From the NCBI GenBank assembly GCA_004193285.1, contig SECP01000013.1, positions 88,096 to 152,095 on the forward strand: a stretch of 64,000 nt of DNA. Reading direction: 5' to 3'. The notes beneath the pieces are model-generated. The model worked only from the letters and a program-made list of their open reading frames with translations, was not told the DNA's origin and did no database searches. Of the stretch, positions 51,834 to 61,813 are shown piece by piece (the stretch's first letter is position 1; each line of letters starts with the position of its first letter). A program made the translations under genes and the position numbers. This DNA comes from Myxococcales bacterium (GTDB lineage: Bacteria; Myxococcota_A; Polyangia; Polyangiales; Polyangiaceae).

Positions 51834-53471
51834 GTGCGGCTCCGCGGAGCCGAGGAGGAGCGAGCTTTGTTCCAAACGCGCGCGCAACAGGAAGGTCTCC
51901 CGCACACGCTGTTAGTCTCCAACGTGCCCGGGGGCGTCGCTCGCCCCGGCGCGGAGCTGACGCGCAGGAGCCCCGCCAATCGCGACGACCTCGTGACGGT
52001 GGCCCCGCAAAGCACGCGCGAGCAGGTCTTCGAGGCCTGCGAGAACGCGCGTCGCGCGGCTGCAGGTTGGGCGCGCGTGCCGGCACCGGAGCGCGGGCGA
52101 CTCTTGGGCCGCCTCGCGCAGCTGCTCACCGCGGAGAAGGAGCGCCTCGCTCGCTTCGTGTCGCGTGAGGTGGGCAAGCCGCTCCGCGAGGCGCGCGGCA
52201 GCGTTCAAGAAGCGATCGACACCGCTGAGTTCTTTCAGAGCGAAGGGCGTCGCCTGTACGGGCAAACGGTGCCGAGCGAGCTGCCCAACAAGGAGCTTTA
52301 TACGTACCGGCGGCCGCTCGGAGTCGTCGGCATGATCACGGCCGGCAACTTTCCCATCGCGGTGCCGAGCTGGAAGATCGTGCCCGCGCTGCTGACCGGT
52401 AACGTGGTGGTGTGGAAGCCGTCGGACGACGCACCTGGCACCGCCGCCCTGTTTTTCGAGCTGCTGCGCCGCGCGGGGCTACCAAGCGGCGTCGTCAACG
52501 TGGTGCACGGCGGCGGCGCTGGCGCAGCCGGTGAGTTCCTGATCGAGGCGGTGGACGCGGGCTTGGTCGACAAGGTGTCTTTCACCGGCTCGACCGCGGT
52601 GGGCCGTAAAATCGGCGAGGTGTGCGGGCGGCGTCTCCAGGTGCCTTCCCTGGAGCTAGGCGGCAAGAACCCGCTCGTGGTGCTCGCCGATGCGGACCTG
52701 GAGCTAGCGGTCGAAGGCGCGGTCTGGGCGTCCTACGGTACGGCCGGCCAGCGCTGCACCAGCGCCGGCAACATCATCGTGGATCGGCGCGTCATGGCCG
52801 CGTTCCGAGAGCGCTTCGTTCGCCGCGCGACGTCGCTCAAGATCGGGAGCCCGCTCGACGAGCACGTGGACTACGGACCGTTCATCAACGAGCGCTTCCT
52901 GGAGCGCTGGGTCGAGCAACGCGCGGTCGGTCTCGCGGACGGCGCGTCGCTCCTGCTGGATGGCAAGCGCATCGGCACCGCCGAGACGCTGCCCGGCTTT
53001 TCCGGCGACGCCGCGCGCGGACTGTATGCGACGCCGCGCCTCTTCGACGACGTGCGCATCGACATGCGCATTGCGCAGGAGGAATGCTTCGGCCCCACCG
53101 TGAACCTCATCGAGGTGGACGGCTTGGACGAAGCAATTCGCACCGCCAACGGAACGCCCTACGGGCTCTCCAGCGCGATCTACACGCGCGACGCGCACGC
53201 CATGCTGCGCTTCAAGGAGGAGATTCACGCCGGCATGACCAGCATCAACAACAGCACCACCGGCGCCGAGGCGCATCTGCCGTTCGGCGGCAACGGCTGG
53301 TCCGGCAACGGCACGCGCGAGAGCGGTATCTGGGTGCTGGATTCGTACACGCGCTGGCAAGCCGTGAACGTGGACCTCGCAGGCAAGCTCCAGAAGGCGC
53401 AGATCGATGTGGTGGACGGAGAAGTGAGCAGCGGCTCGGCGCTGGCCGCGGCCGCGGCCGCGATCCCTTGA
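51834..53471 (+). CDS. Aldehyde dehydrogenase, ALDH superfamily
   Basis: A 545-residue ALDH with N-terminal extension of ~40 residues. Seen are the NAD-binding WKPSDDAP (Lys195), FTGSTAVGRKIGE, the catalytic Glu in LELGGKNP (274) and Cys in GTAGQRCTSAGN (308), and EECFGPTVN. The C-terminal NNSTTGAEAHLPFGGNGWSGNGT follows. The substrate cannot be read from sequence. Start GTG 51834; an internal TTG is also possible. Weakly acidic Ala-rich tail. It lies 24 nt after the kinase gene and is probably cotranscribed. Confidence 0.93.
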   Translation: MRLRGAEEERALFQTRAQQEGLPHTLLVSNVPGGVARPGAELTRRSPANRDDLVTVAPQSTREQVFEACENARRAAAGWARVPAPERGRLLGRLAQLLTAEKERLARFVSREVGKPLREARGSVQEAIDTAEFFQSEGRRLYGQTVPSELPNKELYTYRRPLGVVGMITAGNFPIAVPSWKIVPALLTGNVVVWKPSDDAPGTAALFFELLRRAGLPSGVVNVVHGGGAGAAGEFLIEAVDAGLVDKVSFTGSTAVGRKIGEVCGRRLQVPSLELGGKNPLVVLADADLELAVEGAVWASYGTAGQRCTSAGNIIVDRRVMAAFRERFVRRATSLKIGSPLDEHVDYGPFINERFLERWVEQRAVGLADGASLLLDGKRIGTAETLPGFSGDAARGLYATPRLFDDVRIDMRIAQEECFGPTVNLIEVDGLDEAIRTANGTPYGLSSAIYTRDAHAMLRFKEEIHAGMTSINNSTTGAEAHLPFGGNGWSGNGTRESGIWVLDSYTRWQAVNVDLAGKLQKAQIDVVDGEVSSGSALAAAAAAIP

Positions 53472-53999
53472 CTGGAGCTCCGGCGTCGCGTCGCGGTGCC
53501 ACATTTCGCTACGCCTACCGAGCCGCGCCTGGCTGGGTAGTAGGAGCTCAGCCGCACCGCGCGTCCCGTTTTGGCGCGACGAATGGGGCCGTTCGTTCCG
53601 CCCACGGTGCGGCTCGCAGACAAAATGATCATCGTTTGGAGTCGATCTTCGCGCCAAGGTGCGCTGCGTCTGCTCTCGGCGACGAGCCGCCCTCGTGTCA
53701 CCGAGGGACGACCCAGCAGCTTCTGCAATAGGGCTGCGGCGCGGCAGCCACAGCCAGAAACAAAGCGCGTTTCGAAGCGACTCAGTCGTGTCGGTTCGAT
53801 ACGGTTATTCCATTGGAAGAACCTAGGTTTGGGCGAAACGATGCATCGGAAAAACCGCTGAGACATCGGGACTAATCCAGACGAGATAACGATTCTGCTG
53901 CGCGACCGGGTGCCGAAACATGGACGCCACCGAGCGGAACCGTCGCCGTAGCCCAAGCTGTCTTACGTACGCATTCTCGAAACTCGTCGCGGGTCATTA
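53472..53999. other. Intergenic region upstream of the RND operon
   Basis: A 528-bp gap with no convincing gene. It holds repeat R4 at 53715-53749, and should contain the promoter of the efflux operon. The moderate AT content around 53760-53900 is consistent with a promoter region, but no clear -35/-10 pair or regulator operator could be defined. Confidence 0.5.
53715..53749 (+). repeat. Gene-end double-stem repeat, copy R4 (orphan)
   Basis: AGCAGCTTCTGCAATAGGGC followed by TGCGGCGCGGCAGCC. The orientation would fit a leftward gene ending near 53770, but none is recognisable there, so R4 may mark the 3' end of a lost gene. Confidence 0.6.
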
Positions 54000-55406
54000 G
54001 TGCTGAAGTTTCCAACTATTTCGTGTGCGCTCGCGCTGAGCGCGCAGCTGCTGGTCTCTGGTAATTCGAGCGCCCAAATGGCGCCGGGGGCGGGTGTGTC
54101 TCCGCCGGCAGCGGGCGGCGCGCCTCCTCCCACTGCTCCGCTCACACCCGGGCGGCCTTCCGCGCCGGCTCCTGCGGCGGTGCCCGGTGGCGGGCGGACC
54201 GCCGCACCGGCGGGTGCCCCCGTGCCGTCCCTCGCCGCTCCGGTGCAGTCGCCCGCTGAGTCACGCGCGCGCCTGCGGCTCCTCATTGCTACCGCCAAGC
54301 AGCAGGCGCCGGAGGTGTCGATGGCACGCGCCTCGCTCACTTCCAGCCGCTCTGCGCACGAGATGGGCCGCATGGCCCCGTTTTTGAATCCAATGATCGA
54401 GGTGACTGCCGAGCGTGGCAACAAGGACGTCACGAAGGACGTCGCGATCAACGGCATCTTGTGGTTGCCGGTGGAGCTCTCCGGGCAGCGCGGCAGCCGC
54501 AAGCGCGAGGCGACGGATTTCGTGGGGCTCCACACCGCCCTCGTGGACCAGGCGCGCGCCCACGCCGCTGCGCGGTTGGTCCGCGCGTTCGGCTACGCCG
54601 CGGTCGCGGCCGAGCGCCACCAAGTGCTGACCGAGCTGCTGACGAGCGCGCGCGCGGAGGCGGATCTGATGGCCGAGCGCGTGAAGGCAGGAGACGCGAT
54701 AGCGCGCGACGCCTCCCTCGCGGCGGTGGAGGCCGCGCGCCACGACGTGATGTTGGCGGAGACGCAGGCGGAGCTCGTCCGTTCGCAAGGCGAGCTGTCG
54801 GAGCTGCTCGGAACTGAAGAGCTCGAGCAGGTCGCGCCGAGCGCGCCTCCCTCGCTTTCGGATCGCGACTTTCGGACCGTGAAGGTGGACCAGACGCCGC
54901 ACTCGCAGGCGCTCCGCGCACAGGCAAAGTTCTACACCTCCTCCGCGGAGCGGCTCTCCAAGGAGGGGCAAAGCGCGCTCAGTCTCGGCCTCGTCGCGGG
55001 CCGCGGTGACTACGGCGAGACGCGCCTCGGCGGAGGCTTGGCCTACGCGTTCCCGGTGTTCCGCGCCAACCGCCCCGAGCGCGCACGCGCCGCCGCCGAG
55101 AGCTCTCGCGCGCTGGAGGAGAAGCGCGTCCAGGAGTCCGTCGCCGTGCGCCGCCTGAAGTTGTTGCAGCTGGAGCAAGAGCAGCTGACCCGCGCCATCG
55201 ACTCACTGACCGCGACCGCCTTGCCGGCGGCGCAGCACGCAGTGAGCGCGGTACAAGAAACGTACGCGGCCGGTAAGGCCGAAATGCTGGCTGTCTTGCT
55301 CAGCCGTCGCGAGCTCTCGGCGCTCTATCTGCGCCGCTTGGAGCTCTTGCAACAAAATTGGCTGCTCGTCAGCGAGTACGTCGAAATCACAGGAGACCTG
55401 CCGTGA
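54000..55406 (+). CDS. RND efflux outer-membrane factor, TolC/CzcC-like
   Basis: A 468-residue TolC-family channel. Signal peptide near residues 1-26, then a Pro/Ala-rich ~60-residue stretch, then the two OEP repeats: helices with RARLRLLIATAKQQAPEV and SAVQETYAAGKAEMLAVLLSRRELSALY are family-like (LxxA, G-x-x-x-x-L/V-xx-x-R). GTG start 54000. It should form the outer-membrane tunnel for the next two genes; its stop overlaps the adaptor GTG (GTGA). Confidence 0.88.
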   Translation: MLKFPTISCALALSAQLLVSGNSSAQMAPGAGVSPPAAGGAPPPTAPLTPGRPSAPAPAAVPGGGRTAAPAGAPVPSLAAPVQSPAESRARLRLLIATAKQQAPEVSMARASLTSSRSAHEMGRMAPFLNPMIEVTAERGNKDVTKDVAINGILWLPVELSGQRGSRKREATDFVGLHTALVDQARAHAAARLVRAFGYAAVAAERHQVLTELLTSARAEADLMAERVKAGDAIARDASLAAVEAARHDVMLAETQAELVRSQGELSELLGTEELEQVAPSAPPSLSDRDFRTVKVDQTPHSQALRAQAKFYTSSAERLSKEGQSALSLGLVAGRGDYGETRLGGGLAYAFPVFRANRPERARAAAESSRALEEKRVQESVAVRRLKLLQLEQEQLTRAIDSLTATALPAAQHAVSAVQETYAAGKAEMLAVLLSRRELSALYLRRLELLQQNWLLVSEYVEITGDLP

Positions 55407-56641
55407 GCCTTGATTCATCCGAAGACCTCTCATCCTCGACGACGGAACAGCCCCCCGCCAAGCCCCCCGCGCCTCGACCGCGTTGGAAGAAGACCGCCGT
55501 CATCGGCGGCATCGCGCTGCTCGGCGCCGTAGGCGTGTTCGTGGCGCAGCAGAGGAGCGGCGAAGCCGCGCCGGACAAGGGCGCGGCCGCGCCGGACGTC
55601 CCCCGCGTCCAAGGCGACACCATCACCTTCTCGGACGCGTTCGCCAAGCGCGCCGGGATCAAGCGCGCGAAAGTGCGCTTCGACCAGCTCGTGCCCGTCG
55701 TCTCCGCGGTCGGCACGGTGGACTTCAACGCCGAGCACGTCGCCGCGATCGGCACCCGCCTGCGCGGCCTCGTGAGCCGCGTGAGCAAGTTCGAAGGGGA
55801 CGCCGTGAAGGCGAACGAGGTGCTCGCTCACGTGGAGAGCGCCGAGCTGGGCGAGGCGCAAGCCAACGTGAGCATGCTGGACGCCGAGCGCAGCGCCGCC
55901 GAGCTGAACTCGCAGCGCGAAGCGAAGCTGGCGGAGCGGAACCTCACCACCGCGCGTGAGGCGGAGATTGCGGCCGTGGAGGCCAAAAAGGCCGGGCTTT
56001 TACTGGACGCGGCCGAGCAAAAGGTCGCCGCGCTCGGCGGCAACGCGCGCGTGAAGCACGAGCGCATGCTGGGGGCCCACGCGGTGCTCTCGCCCATCGC
56101 CGGCACTGTCGTGGAGCGCAACGTCGCGCCCGGCCAGTTCGTGGAGGGGCAGCTCGTCGCCTTCAAGGTCGCCAATTTGGACCACCTCTGGATCGAGCTG
56201 GACGTGTTCGAGCGCAACCTCACCCGCGTCAGCGTCGGCGATCGGGCGGAGCTGCGCCCGCTCTCCGGCACCGCCGACACCCTCATCGGGCGCGTCGCCA
56301 AGGTGGCGTCGCGGATCGACCAGGAGACTCACAGTGCCAAGGTGCGCATCGAGGTCGAGAACCGCGATCGTAAGCTGCGCGTAGGTCAAGCCGTACAGGC
56401 GGTCATTCACTCCGCGGGCGGCGCGCACGCCAAGCTGCCCATCGTCCCGACCGCCGCGATCACGTTCGTGGACGGCAAGCCGACCGTGTTCGTTGGCGCG
56501 GGTCCCTCCTCCGTGCGTGTGGTCGGCGTGCAGCTCGGGGCCAATGACGGCGACGAGACCGAGATCGCCACCGGCCTCCAAGAAAACGACGAAATCGTGA
56601 CGGAAGGCGCTTTCGCGCTCAAGAGTGAGCTGTTTCGCTGA
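55403..56641 (+). CDS. RND efflux periplasmic adaptor, HlyD/CzcB-like
   Basis: A 412-residue membrane-fusion protein. N-terminal membrane anchor (WKKTAVIGGIALLGAVGVFV at about 29-48) and then the lipoyl/barrel-sandwich (IGTRLRGLVSRVSKFEGDAVKANEVLAHVES), a helical hairpin, and a second lipoyl half (VLSPIAGTVVERNVAPGQFV), then beta barrel. It links the RND pump to the outer-membrane factor. GTG 55403 overlaps the preceding stop and its own stop overlaps the pump ATG by one base. Confidence 0.93.
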   Translation: MSLDSSEDLSSSTTEQPPAKPPAPRPRWKKTAVIGGIALLGAVGVFVAQQRSGEAAPDKGAAAPDVPRVQGDTITFSDAFAKRAGIKRAKVRFDQLVPVVSAVGTVDFNAEHVAAIGTRLRGLVSRVSKFEGDAVKANEVLAHVESAELGEAQANVSMLDAERSAAELNSQREAKLAERNLTTAREAEIAAVEAKKAGLLLDAAEQKVAALGGNARVKHERMLGAHAVLSPIAGTVVERNVAPGQFVEGQLVAFKVANLDHLWIELDVFERNLTRVSVGDRAELRPLSGTADTLIGRVAKVASRIDQETHSAKVRIEVENRDRKLRVGQAVQAVIHSAGGAHAKLPIVPTAAITFVDGKPTVFVGAGPSSVRVVGVQLGANDGDETEIATGLQENDEIVTEGAFALKSELFR

Positions 56642-59600
56642 TGCTCCAAGCCCTCGTTCAAGCCTCCATTCGTGCGCGTGGCGCGGTCATCGCGACCCTC
56701 GTGCTGCTTCTATGCGTCGGGGTCTGGGCCGCGAAGACGCTGCCCATCGACGCCCTGCCGGACGTCTCGCCGGTGCAGGTCTCCGTGCTCACGGGCGCCA
56801 TCGGGCTCTCCCCGGTCGAGGTGGAGCGCACGGTGACGACGCCCATCGAGAACGCGCTGAACGGCGTTCCGGGCGCGGTGGATCAGCGCAGCGTCTCACG
56901 CGGCGGCCTTTCGGCCGTGACCGTGATCTTCAAGGACAGCACCGACATCTGGTTCGCCCGCCAGCTGGTGCTGGAGCGCCTGCGCGGCTTGGAGCTCCCT
57001 GCTTCCGCGACCGCTCCGGAGCTCGCGCCGGTGTCCTCCGGCTTGGGTGAGATCTTCCAGTTCGTGGTGCGGAGCAAGCAGCACTCCGCGATGCAGCTGC
57101 GCACGATGCTGGACTGGGACATCGTGCCCAAGCTCCGCAACGTGCCCGGGGTCGTGGAAGTGAACACGATGGGCGGCGAGCTGAAGCAGTTTCAGGTCGT
57201 CATCGACCGCGCGCGCCTCAAGGCCCACGGAATGGCCATCGCGGACGTGGTGGGCGCGCTCCGCGCCGCCAACGTGAACGCGGGCGGCGGCTACATCGAC
57301 CGCCGCGAAGAGTCTTTTACCGTGCGCGGCCAAGGCATGCTGACCAGCGCCGACGAGATCGGCTCGGTCATGATCCGCACCTCCGCGCAAAACACGCCGG
57401 TCTTGGTGCGCCACGTGGCAGAGGTCACGGTAGGGGCGGCGCTGCGCCAAGGCGTCATCACTCGCAACGGCGAGGGTGAAGCGGTGACCGGCATCGTGAT
57501 GATGCTGCTCGGCCAAAACAGCCGTGACGTCGTGCAGGCGGTCGGCGTGCGCGCCGAGCAGATTCAGAAAACGTTGCCGGCCGGCGTGAAGCTGGACGTC
57601 ATCTACGACCGCAGTGACTTCGTCGGCCGCACGCTGAGCACCGTGCTCAAGAACCTGGCCGAGGGCGTCGGCATCGTGACGCTGGTCCTCATCATCTTCC
57701 TCGGCAGCTGGCGAGGCGCGGTGGCGGTGGTGCTCGGTATCCCGGTCGCGATGACGATCGCGCTCCTTGGCATGCACGTGTTCGGCGTCACCGGCGACTT
57801 GATGTCCCTTGGCGCCATCGACTTCGGCTTCTTGGTGGACGGGCCTATCGTCATCTTGGAGTCGGTCATCGCGGCGACCGCAGGAAAGAAGCTGGTCGGG
57901 GCCGCGCGCGCCGGCGCCTACGGCGAGATCGCGGGCGCGGTCGCGCGCCCGGTCGCCTTCGCGGTCGCGATCATCATGCTGGTGTACGTGCCCCTGCTCG
58001 CGCTCGAGGGCGTGGAGGGGAAGATGTTCCGGCCCATGGCCGTGACCATGGCGTGCGCGCTGTTCGGCGCGCTGGTGTACGCCATCGCGTTCTTCCCGGC
58101 GGTGCTGGTGGCGCTGGTGCCGCCCGCGAAAGGCCACGGCCCGCGCTGGCTCGAGTACCTCGCGCACGTTTACGCGAACGCGCTCCACGGCATCGTGCGC
58201 TTCCGCTTGGCGTACATCGCCGGCGCGTTCGCGGTGTTCGGCTTCGCGGGTTGGATCTTCGCGCAGCAAGGCGCGGAGTTCGTGCCGCGCATCTTCGAAG
58301 GCGACGCGGTGGTCACCATCCGCCGGGCGCCGAGCATCTCGCTGGACGCAGCGCTGAAGCTGGATTTGGCGGCGGAGAAGGTGCTGCACACGTTCCCGGA
58401 GGTCAAAACCACCCTGGGCATGACCGGCCGCGCCGAGGTGGCGACCGACCCGGTCGGCAACGACAACACGGACCTGCTCGTTCGCCTGCGCCCGCTCGAA
58501 GAGTGGACGACGGCCAAGGACTTCGACTCGCTCTCGGAGCAGTTCAAGAACAAGATCGAGAGCCAGGTGCCGGGCACCTTCGTCTCGGTGTCGCAGCCGA
58601 TCGAGGACCGCACCAACGAGCTCATCAGCGGCTCTCGCGCCGACGTTCAGATCCAGATCTTCGGTACGGATTTGCCTCAGCTCGCCGAGCTAGCCGGCAA
58701 GGTCGCGGCGCAGGTGCGCGGCGTCAGCGGCACCGGCGACGTGCGCGTGGAGCGAGTGCTCGGCGCGCCGACCATCACCGCGTCGGTCGATCGCGGTCGC
58801 CTGGCTCGCTACGGCGTGCGAGTGGAGGACGCGTTCGCGGCCATCAGCGCGTCTCGCGAGGGCGTCCCGGTCGGACCCATCTACGAAGAAGAGCGTCGCT
58901 TCGAGATCCGCGTGCTCGCGCCGCCCGCCTCGCCCACGGCGGACGGCATCGGGGACTTGTTCGTGGAGACCCAGCGCGGCGAGAACATCCCCCTGCGGGA
59001 GGTGGTGGAGCTCACCGAAAACGAAGGCCCCACCGCAATTCGTCGCGAAAACCGCATGCGCGCCATCCGCGTGGACGTGAACCTACGCGGCCGTGACCTC
59101 GTGAGCTGGGTGAACGAGGCGCGCAGCAAAGTCGACGCGAGCGTCCCGCTGCCGACCGGTTATCGAGCCGAGTGGGGCGGGCAATTCGAGAACTTCGCTC
59201 GCGCTCAAGCGCGCCTGGCAATCGTGCTGCCGGTCGTGATCGGGCTCATCTTCGGCATGCTCCTGGGCATGTTCCAAAACGTTCGGCTCGCGTTGGCCGT
59301 GTTCGCGCTCGTCCCCTTGTCACTAGCGGGCGGCATGCTCGGACTCACCCTGCGCGGCATGCCCTTCAGCTTGCCGGCCGCGGTCGGGTTCATCGCGCTG
59401 GGCGGCATCGCGGTGTTGAACGGAGTGGTCATGGCCAGCGAGGTGCGCAAGCGCCTGGACGCGCGCGAGAGCTTGGACGAAGCCATCACCGGCGGCTGCG
59501 CGCACGTACTGCGCGCGGTGCTGACGACGGCGGTCGTCGCTGCCCTCGGCTTCCTCCCCATGGCTACCGCGACTAGCGCCGGTGCCGAGGTGCAGCAGCC

Positions 59601-59772
59601 GCTCGCCACCGCGGTCGTGATCGGCATGCTCATCAGCACTCTCCTCACGCTGCTGGTGCTGCCGGGCGTTTTGAGGCTCTGCCTCAAGGGCTACCGGCCG
59701 CCGGAGCCCACGCCGGAGGTGGCCTCCTCGCCTGGCACCGCCCCCGCGGGCATGAGCCCGGCCCTCACCTGA
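56641..59772 (+). CDS. Heavy-metal-type RND transporter, CzcA/CusA family
   Basis: A 1043-residue inner-membrane pump of the HME-RND family. Features are LPIDALPDVSPVQVSVLTGA near the N-terminus, TPIENALNGVPG, two periplasmic duplications, and the proton relay DFGFLVDGPIVILES with Asp, Asp and Glu in HME positions. No cluster of Met residues typical of Cu/Ag pumps was noticed in the periplasmic domain, so divalent cations (Zn, Co, Ni, Cd) are the more likely cargo. The cargo is not proven. ATG shares one base with the adaptor stop (TGATG). Confidence 0.94.
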   Translation: MLQALVQASIRARGAVIATLVLLLCVGVWAAKTLPIDALPDVSPVQVSVLTGAIGLSPVEVERTVTTPIENALNGVPGAVDQRSVSRGGLSAVTVIFKDSTDIWFARQLVLERLRGLELPASATAPELAPVSSGLGEIFQFVVRSKQHSAMQLRTMLDWDIVPKLRNVPGVVEVNTMGGELKQFQVVIDRARLKAHGMAIADVVGALRAANVNAGGGYIDRREESFTVRGQGMLTSADEIGSVMIRTSAQNTPVLVRHVAEVTVGAALRQGVITRNGEGEAVTGIVMMLLGQNSRDVVQAVGVRAEQIQKTLPAGVKLDVIYDRSDFVGRTLSTVLKNLAEGVGIVTLVLIIFLGSWRGAVAVVLGIPVAMTIALLGMHVFGVTGDLMSLGAIDFGFLVDGPIVILESVIAATAGKKLVGAARAGAYGEIAGAVARPVAFAVAIIMLVYVPLLALEGVEGKMFRPMAVTMACALFGALVYAIAFFPAVLVALVPPAKGHGPRWLEYLAHVYANALHGIVRFRLAYIAGAFAVFGFAGWIFAQQGAEFVPRIFEGDAVVTIRRAPSISLDAALKLDLAAEKVLHTFPEVKTTLGMTGRAEVATDPVGNDNTDLLVRLRPLEEWTTAKDFDSLSEQFKNKIESQVPGTFVSVSQPIEDRTNELISGSRADVQIQIFGTDLPQLAELAGKVAAQVRGVSGTGDVRVERVLGAPTITASVDRGRLARYGVRVEDAFAAISASREGVPVGPIYEEERRFEIRVLAPPASPTADGIGDLFVETQRGENIPLREVVELTENEGPTAIRRENRMRAIRVDVNLRGRDLVSWVNEARSKVDASVPLPTGYRAEWGGQFENFARAQARLAIVLPVVIGLIFGMLLGMFQNVRLALAVFALVPLSLAGGMLGLTLRGMPFSLPAAVGFIALGGIAVLNGVVMASEVRKRLDARESLDEAITGGCAHVLRAVLTTAVVAALGFLPMATATSAGAEVQQPLATAVVIGMLISTLLTLLVLPGVLRLCLKGYRPPEPTPEVASSPGTAPAGMSPALT

Positions 59773-59782
59773 GCGGCCGGCG

Positions 59783-61006
59783 CTACAGCTCCAGCTGGAA
59801 CTGAGCCGTCACCCGCGTGCTGTCTCGCTCGAAGTAAGGCACGGCGGGGAGCGGCTTCGGTGAATCGATGATGGGCGTGCCGCCTTGCACGTCCGTCCGC
59901 TTCACGTCCAAGAGGAAGCGCGCGCGCTTCCGGTAAGGGACCGCGATGCCGGCCGCGAGCTCGCTTCGCTGACCGACGTCGTGCTCGCGATCCAAGTCCA
60001 GCCACTCCACTCGCAGCGCGGGGGTGAAGCGAAGAGCGCCCCAGCGCACCTCGCAAGCGACAGTGGCCCAGACCGCCCAAAACGAGCGCGCGCCGTAGCG
60101 TTCGTCCACGTCCACCCGGTCGCCCAGCAGGCCCTCGGCGCGCACCATGAGGCGGCGCCGGTGGTAGGTGACGTCCGCGCTGTACGCCTTGCCCGCCGCC
60201 CAGCGCTGCTCGCGCGGGTACAGCGGGTCCGGCGGCGCCGGCAGCACGTCCTTCCCCGAAGTCTCGAAAGGTCGCAGGTAGTCTCGGCTCGTCGGCATCG
60301 CGACCGCGTCCACGCCGATGCGCAGGCCCTTCAGCGGCTTGGATTCGAGGCGCGCTCCGAGCGCGCCGAGCGGGGAGGCATGCTCGTCCTTCGCGTGCCC
60401 GCCGTAGGCGCCCAGGGAGACGCGCAGCAGCTTGGGCTTCGGCAAGGGCGCGACCATCAGCGTGGCTCCTAGGTCCCGCCCGGCGAAGCCCAGGTTTTTG
60501 ACCAAGTCGTCCGTCGCGCCCAGATCGGAGAGCTCGAGCTTGGAGATCGGGTCGAGCTCCATCGTCGAATAGGGCAGCTTCAGGAGCCCGATGCTCAGCT
60601 CCACGCGCTTCGGCACCAGGCGCACCGTGCCGTACGCCTGCTTGACCACGTTCTCCGGGCTGTCCAGCTTCGCGAAGTCCAAGATGGTCTTGAAGCCGAG
60701 CTCCGGTAGCGGGTCGGAGGCGATGCGTAAGAACAGCCGTGACAGCTGGAAGCCGTCACCCTCTCTCACCAGCGTGTCTTCGCGGAGCGCGTAGCCGGGG
60801 CGGGTGCGCTGGCTCGCGCGAGCGAACGTTTGCCGGTAGCGAGCCTGAAGCAGCGCCCGCAGCGTGAACGGGCCCGCGCCGGCGCCGCTTTTGTCGTCGC
60901 CGAATGGATCGCCGTCGCTCGGAGCGCTGGGCTCCTTGTCCTGCGCGAGCGCCGCGGTCGCGACGCTGAGGCTCACGACGAGCGAGCAAATGGCCGCTAA
61001 TTTCAA
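59783..61006 (-). CDS. Phosphate-selective-porin-like outer-membrane protein
   Basis: A 407-residue exported barrel. The start TTG 61006 overlaps the stop of the lipoprotein gene upstream (TTGA); signal peptide LKLAAICSLVVSLSVATAALAQ. Segments such as QLSRLFLRIASDPLPELGFKT, GTVRLVPKRVELSIGLLKLP and ARVEWLDLDREHDVGQ, and the terminal TAQFQLEL, match the OprO/P-like porin fold. It may pass ions or small solutes. It converges with the RND operon, 10 bp between stops. Confidence 0.75.
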   Translation of the reverse strand: MKLAAICSLVVSLSVATAALAQDKEPSAPSDGDPFGDDKSGAGAGPFTLRALLQARYRQTFARASQRTRPGYALREDTLVREGDGFQLSRLFLRIASDPLPELGFKTILDFAKLDSPENVVKQAYGTVRLVPKRVELSIGLLKLPYSTMELDPISKLELSDLGATDDLVKNLGFAGRDLGATLMVAPLPKPKLLRVSLGAYGGHAKDEHASPLGALGARLESKPLKGLRIGVDAVAMPTSRDYLRPFETSGKDVLPAPPDPLYPREQRWAAGKAYSADVTYHRRRLMVRAEGLLGDRVDVDERYGARSFWAVWATVACEVRWGALRFTPALRVEWLDLDREHDVGQRSELAAGIAVPYRKRARFLLDVKRTDVQGGTPIIDSPKPLPAVPYFERDSTRVTAQFQLEL

Positions 61007-61761
61007 GGCAGCTGGTACTCGGTGAGCTCCGTCACGGCGCCGGTCGTCGGGTTCTCTTCCCGGATCTTCCCGACTCCGCTCGCGAACCAAAACCACTTCG
61101 TCTCCGGATCGGTGAGGTTGTCGCGCTGCACCTTGACCGCCTCGAAGTCACCCGCCGGCACGCTGAGCTTCTCCGCGACCGCGAGCACCGTGTAGCGGTG
61201 GGTGGTGCGCCCGGACTTCACGGCGCCCGGTGCGCAATTGCTGGCGCTGCTGGCGACGACGCACGTCTGCTGCCAATCATCGTCGAGGGTGACGGTGTCG
61301 CCCACGGTTCGCCACGCTTCGTCGTAGCGCAAGAACGGCGGATCGTAGGCGGTGGTCACGGACACGACGTCGGCGACCGTCACCTCTTTGTAAGCGCGCC
61401 ACACCCCGCTGCCGCGGGCTATCAAGGTGCTGTGCGTTCGTTCGCCCGCGGCGTCTTCTCGATCGGAGAGCAGGAACGCGTCATCTTCTCGATAGCGAAC
61501 GGCCGCGATCGAGTCTGTCTCGTCCCACGGCTCGTCCACCAAGCTCGTGTGGCGGTAGCTGAAGCGAGCGCCGTCTGCCAACGGAAAGTGGCTCTCGCGA
61601 CTGCCGGCTTCCGGCACCGGGCCGGTCAAGCGGCTGCGGTCTGAGGGGGAAATCACCGTCGGACTGGTACCGAGATCGTAGGGGTCATCGGGAGCACCCC
61701 CACCCACGCAGCCAGTCGTGGCGATGAGTAGGGCGGCACTGGCCATTCTCGAGGAAGACAT
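61003..61761 (-). CDS. Putative lipoprotein upstream of porin gene
   Basis: A 252-residue lipoprotein (ATG 61761, MSSSRMASAALLIATTGC, Cys18) with an exported beta-rich domain: FSYRHTSLVDEPWDE, VGDTVTLDDDWQQTC, HRYTVLAVAEKLSVPAGDFEA, and WFWFASGVGKIREENPT. The last motifs resemble a domain found in DUF-type proteins where a 'G-V-G-x-V/I' closes a sheet; I cannot name it. Translationally coupled to the porin-like gene. Confidence 0.72.
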   Translation of the reverse strand: MSSSRMASAALLIATTGCVGGGAPDDPYDLGTSPTVISPSDRSRLTGPVPEAGSRESHFPLADGARFSYRHTSLVDEPWDETDSIAAVRYREDDAFLLSDREDAAGERTHSTLIARGSGVWRAYKEVTVADVVSVTTAYDPPFLRYDEAWRTVGDTVTLDDDWQQTCVVASSASNCAPGAVKSGRTTHRYTVLAVAEKLSVPAGDFEAVKVQRDNLTDPETKWFWFASGVGKIREENPTTGAVTELTEYQLP

Positions 61762-61813
61762 TCTGAGACTAGACTGGAGACTCGTGGTGGCCTCACAGCG
61801 AGAGTGATCAGCG

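Noticed and set aside
53571..53861. 96-codon open frame in the RND upstream gap
   Set aside because: No start context, overlaps R4, no protein-like pattern.
54000..59772. Copper/silver-specific Cus system
   Set aside because: No CusF-like gene or Met-rich periplasmic motifs were seen; only the general heavy-metal RND class is supported.
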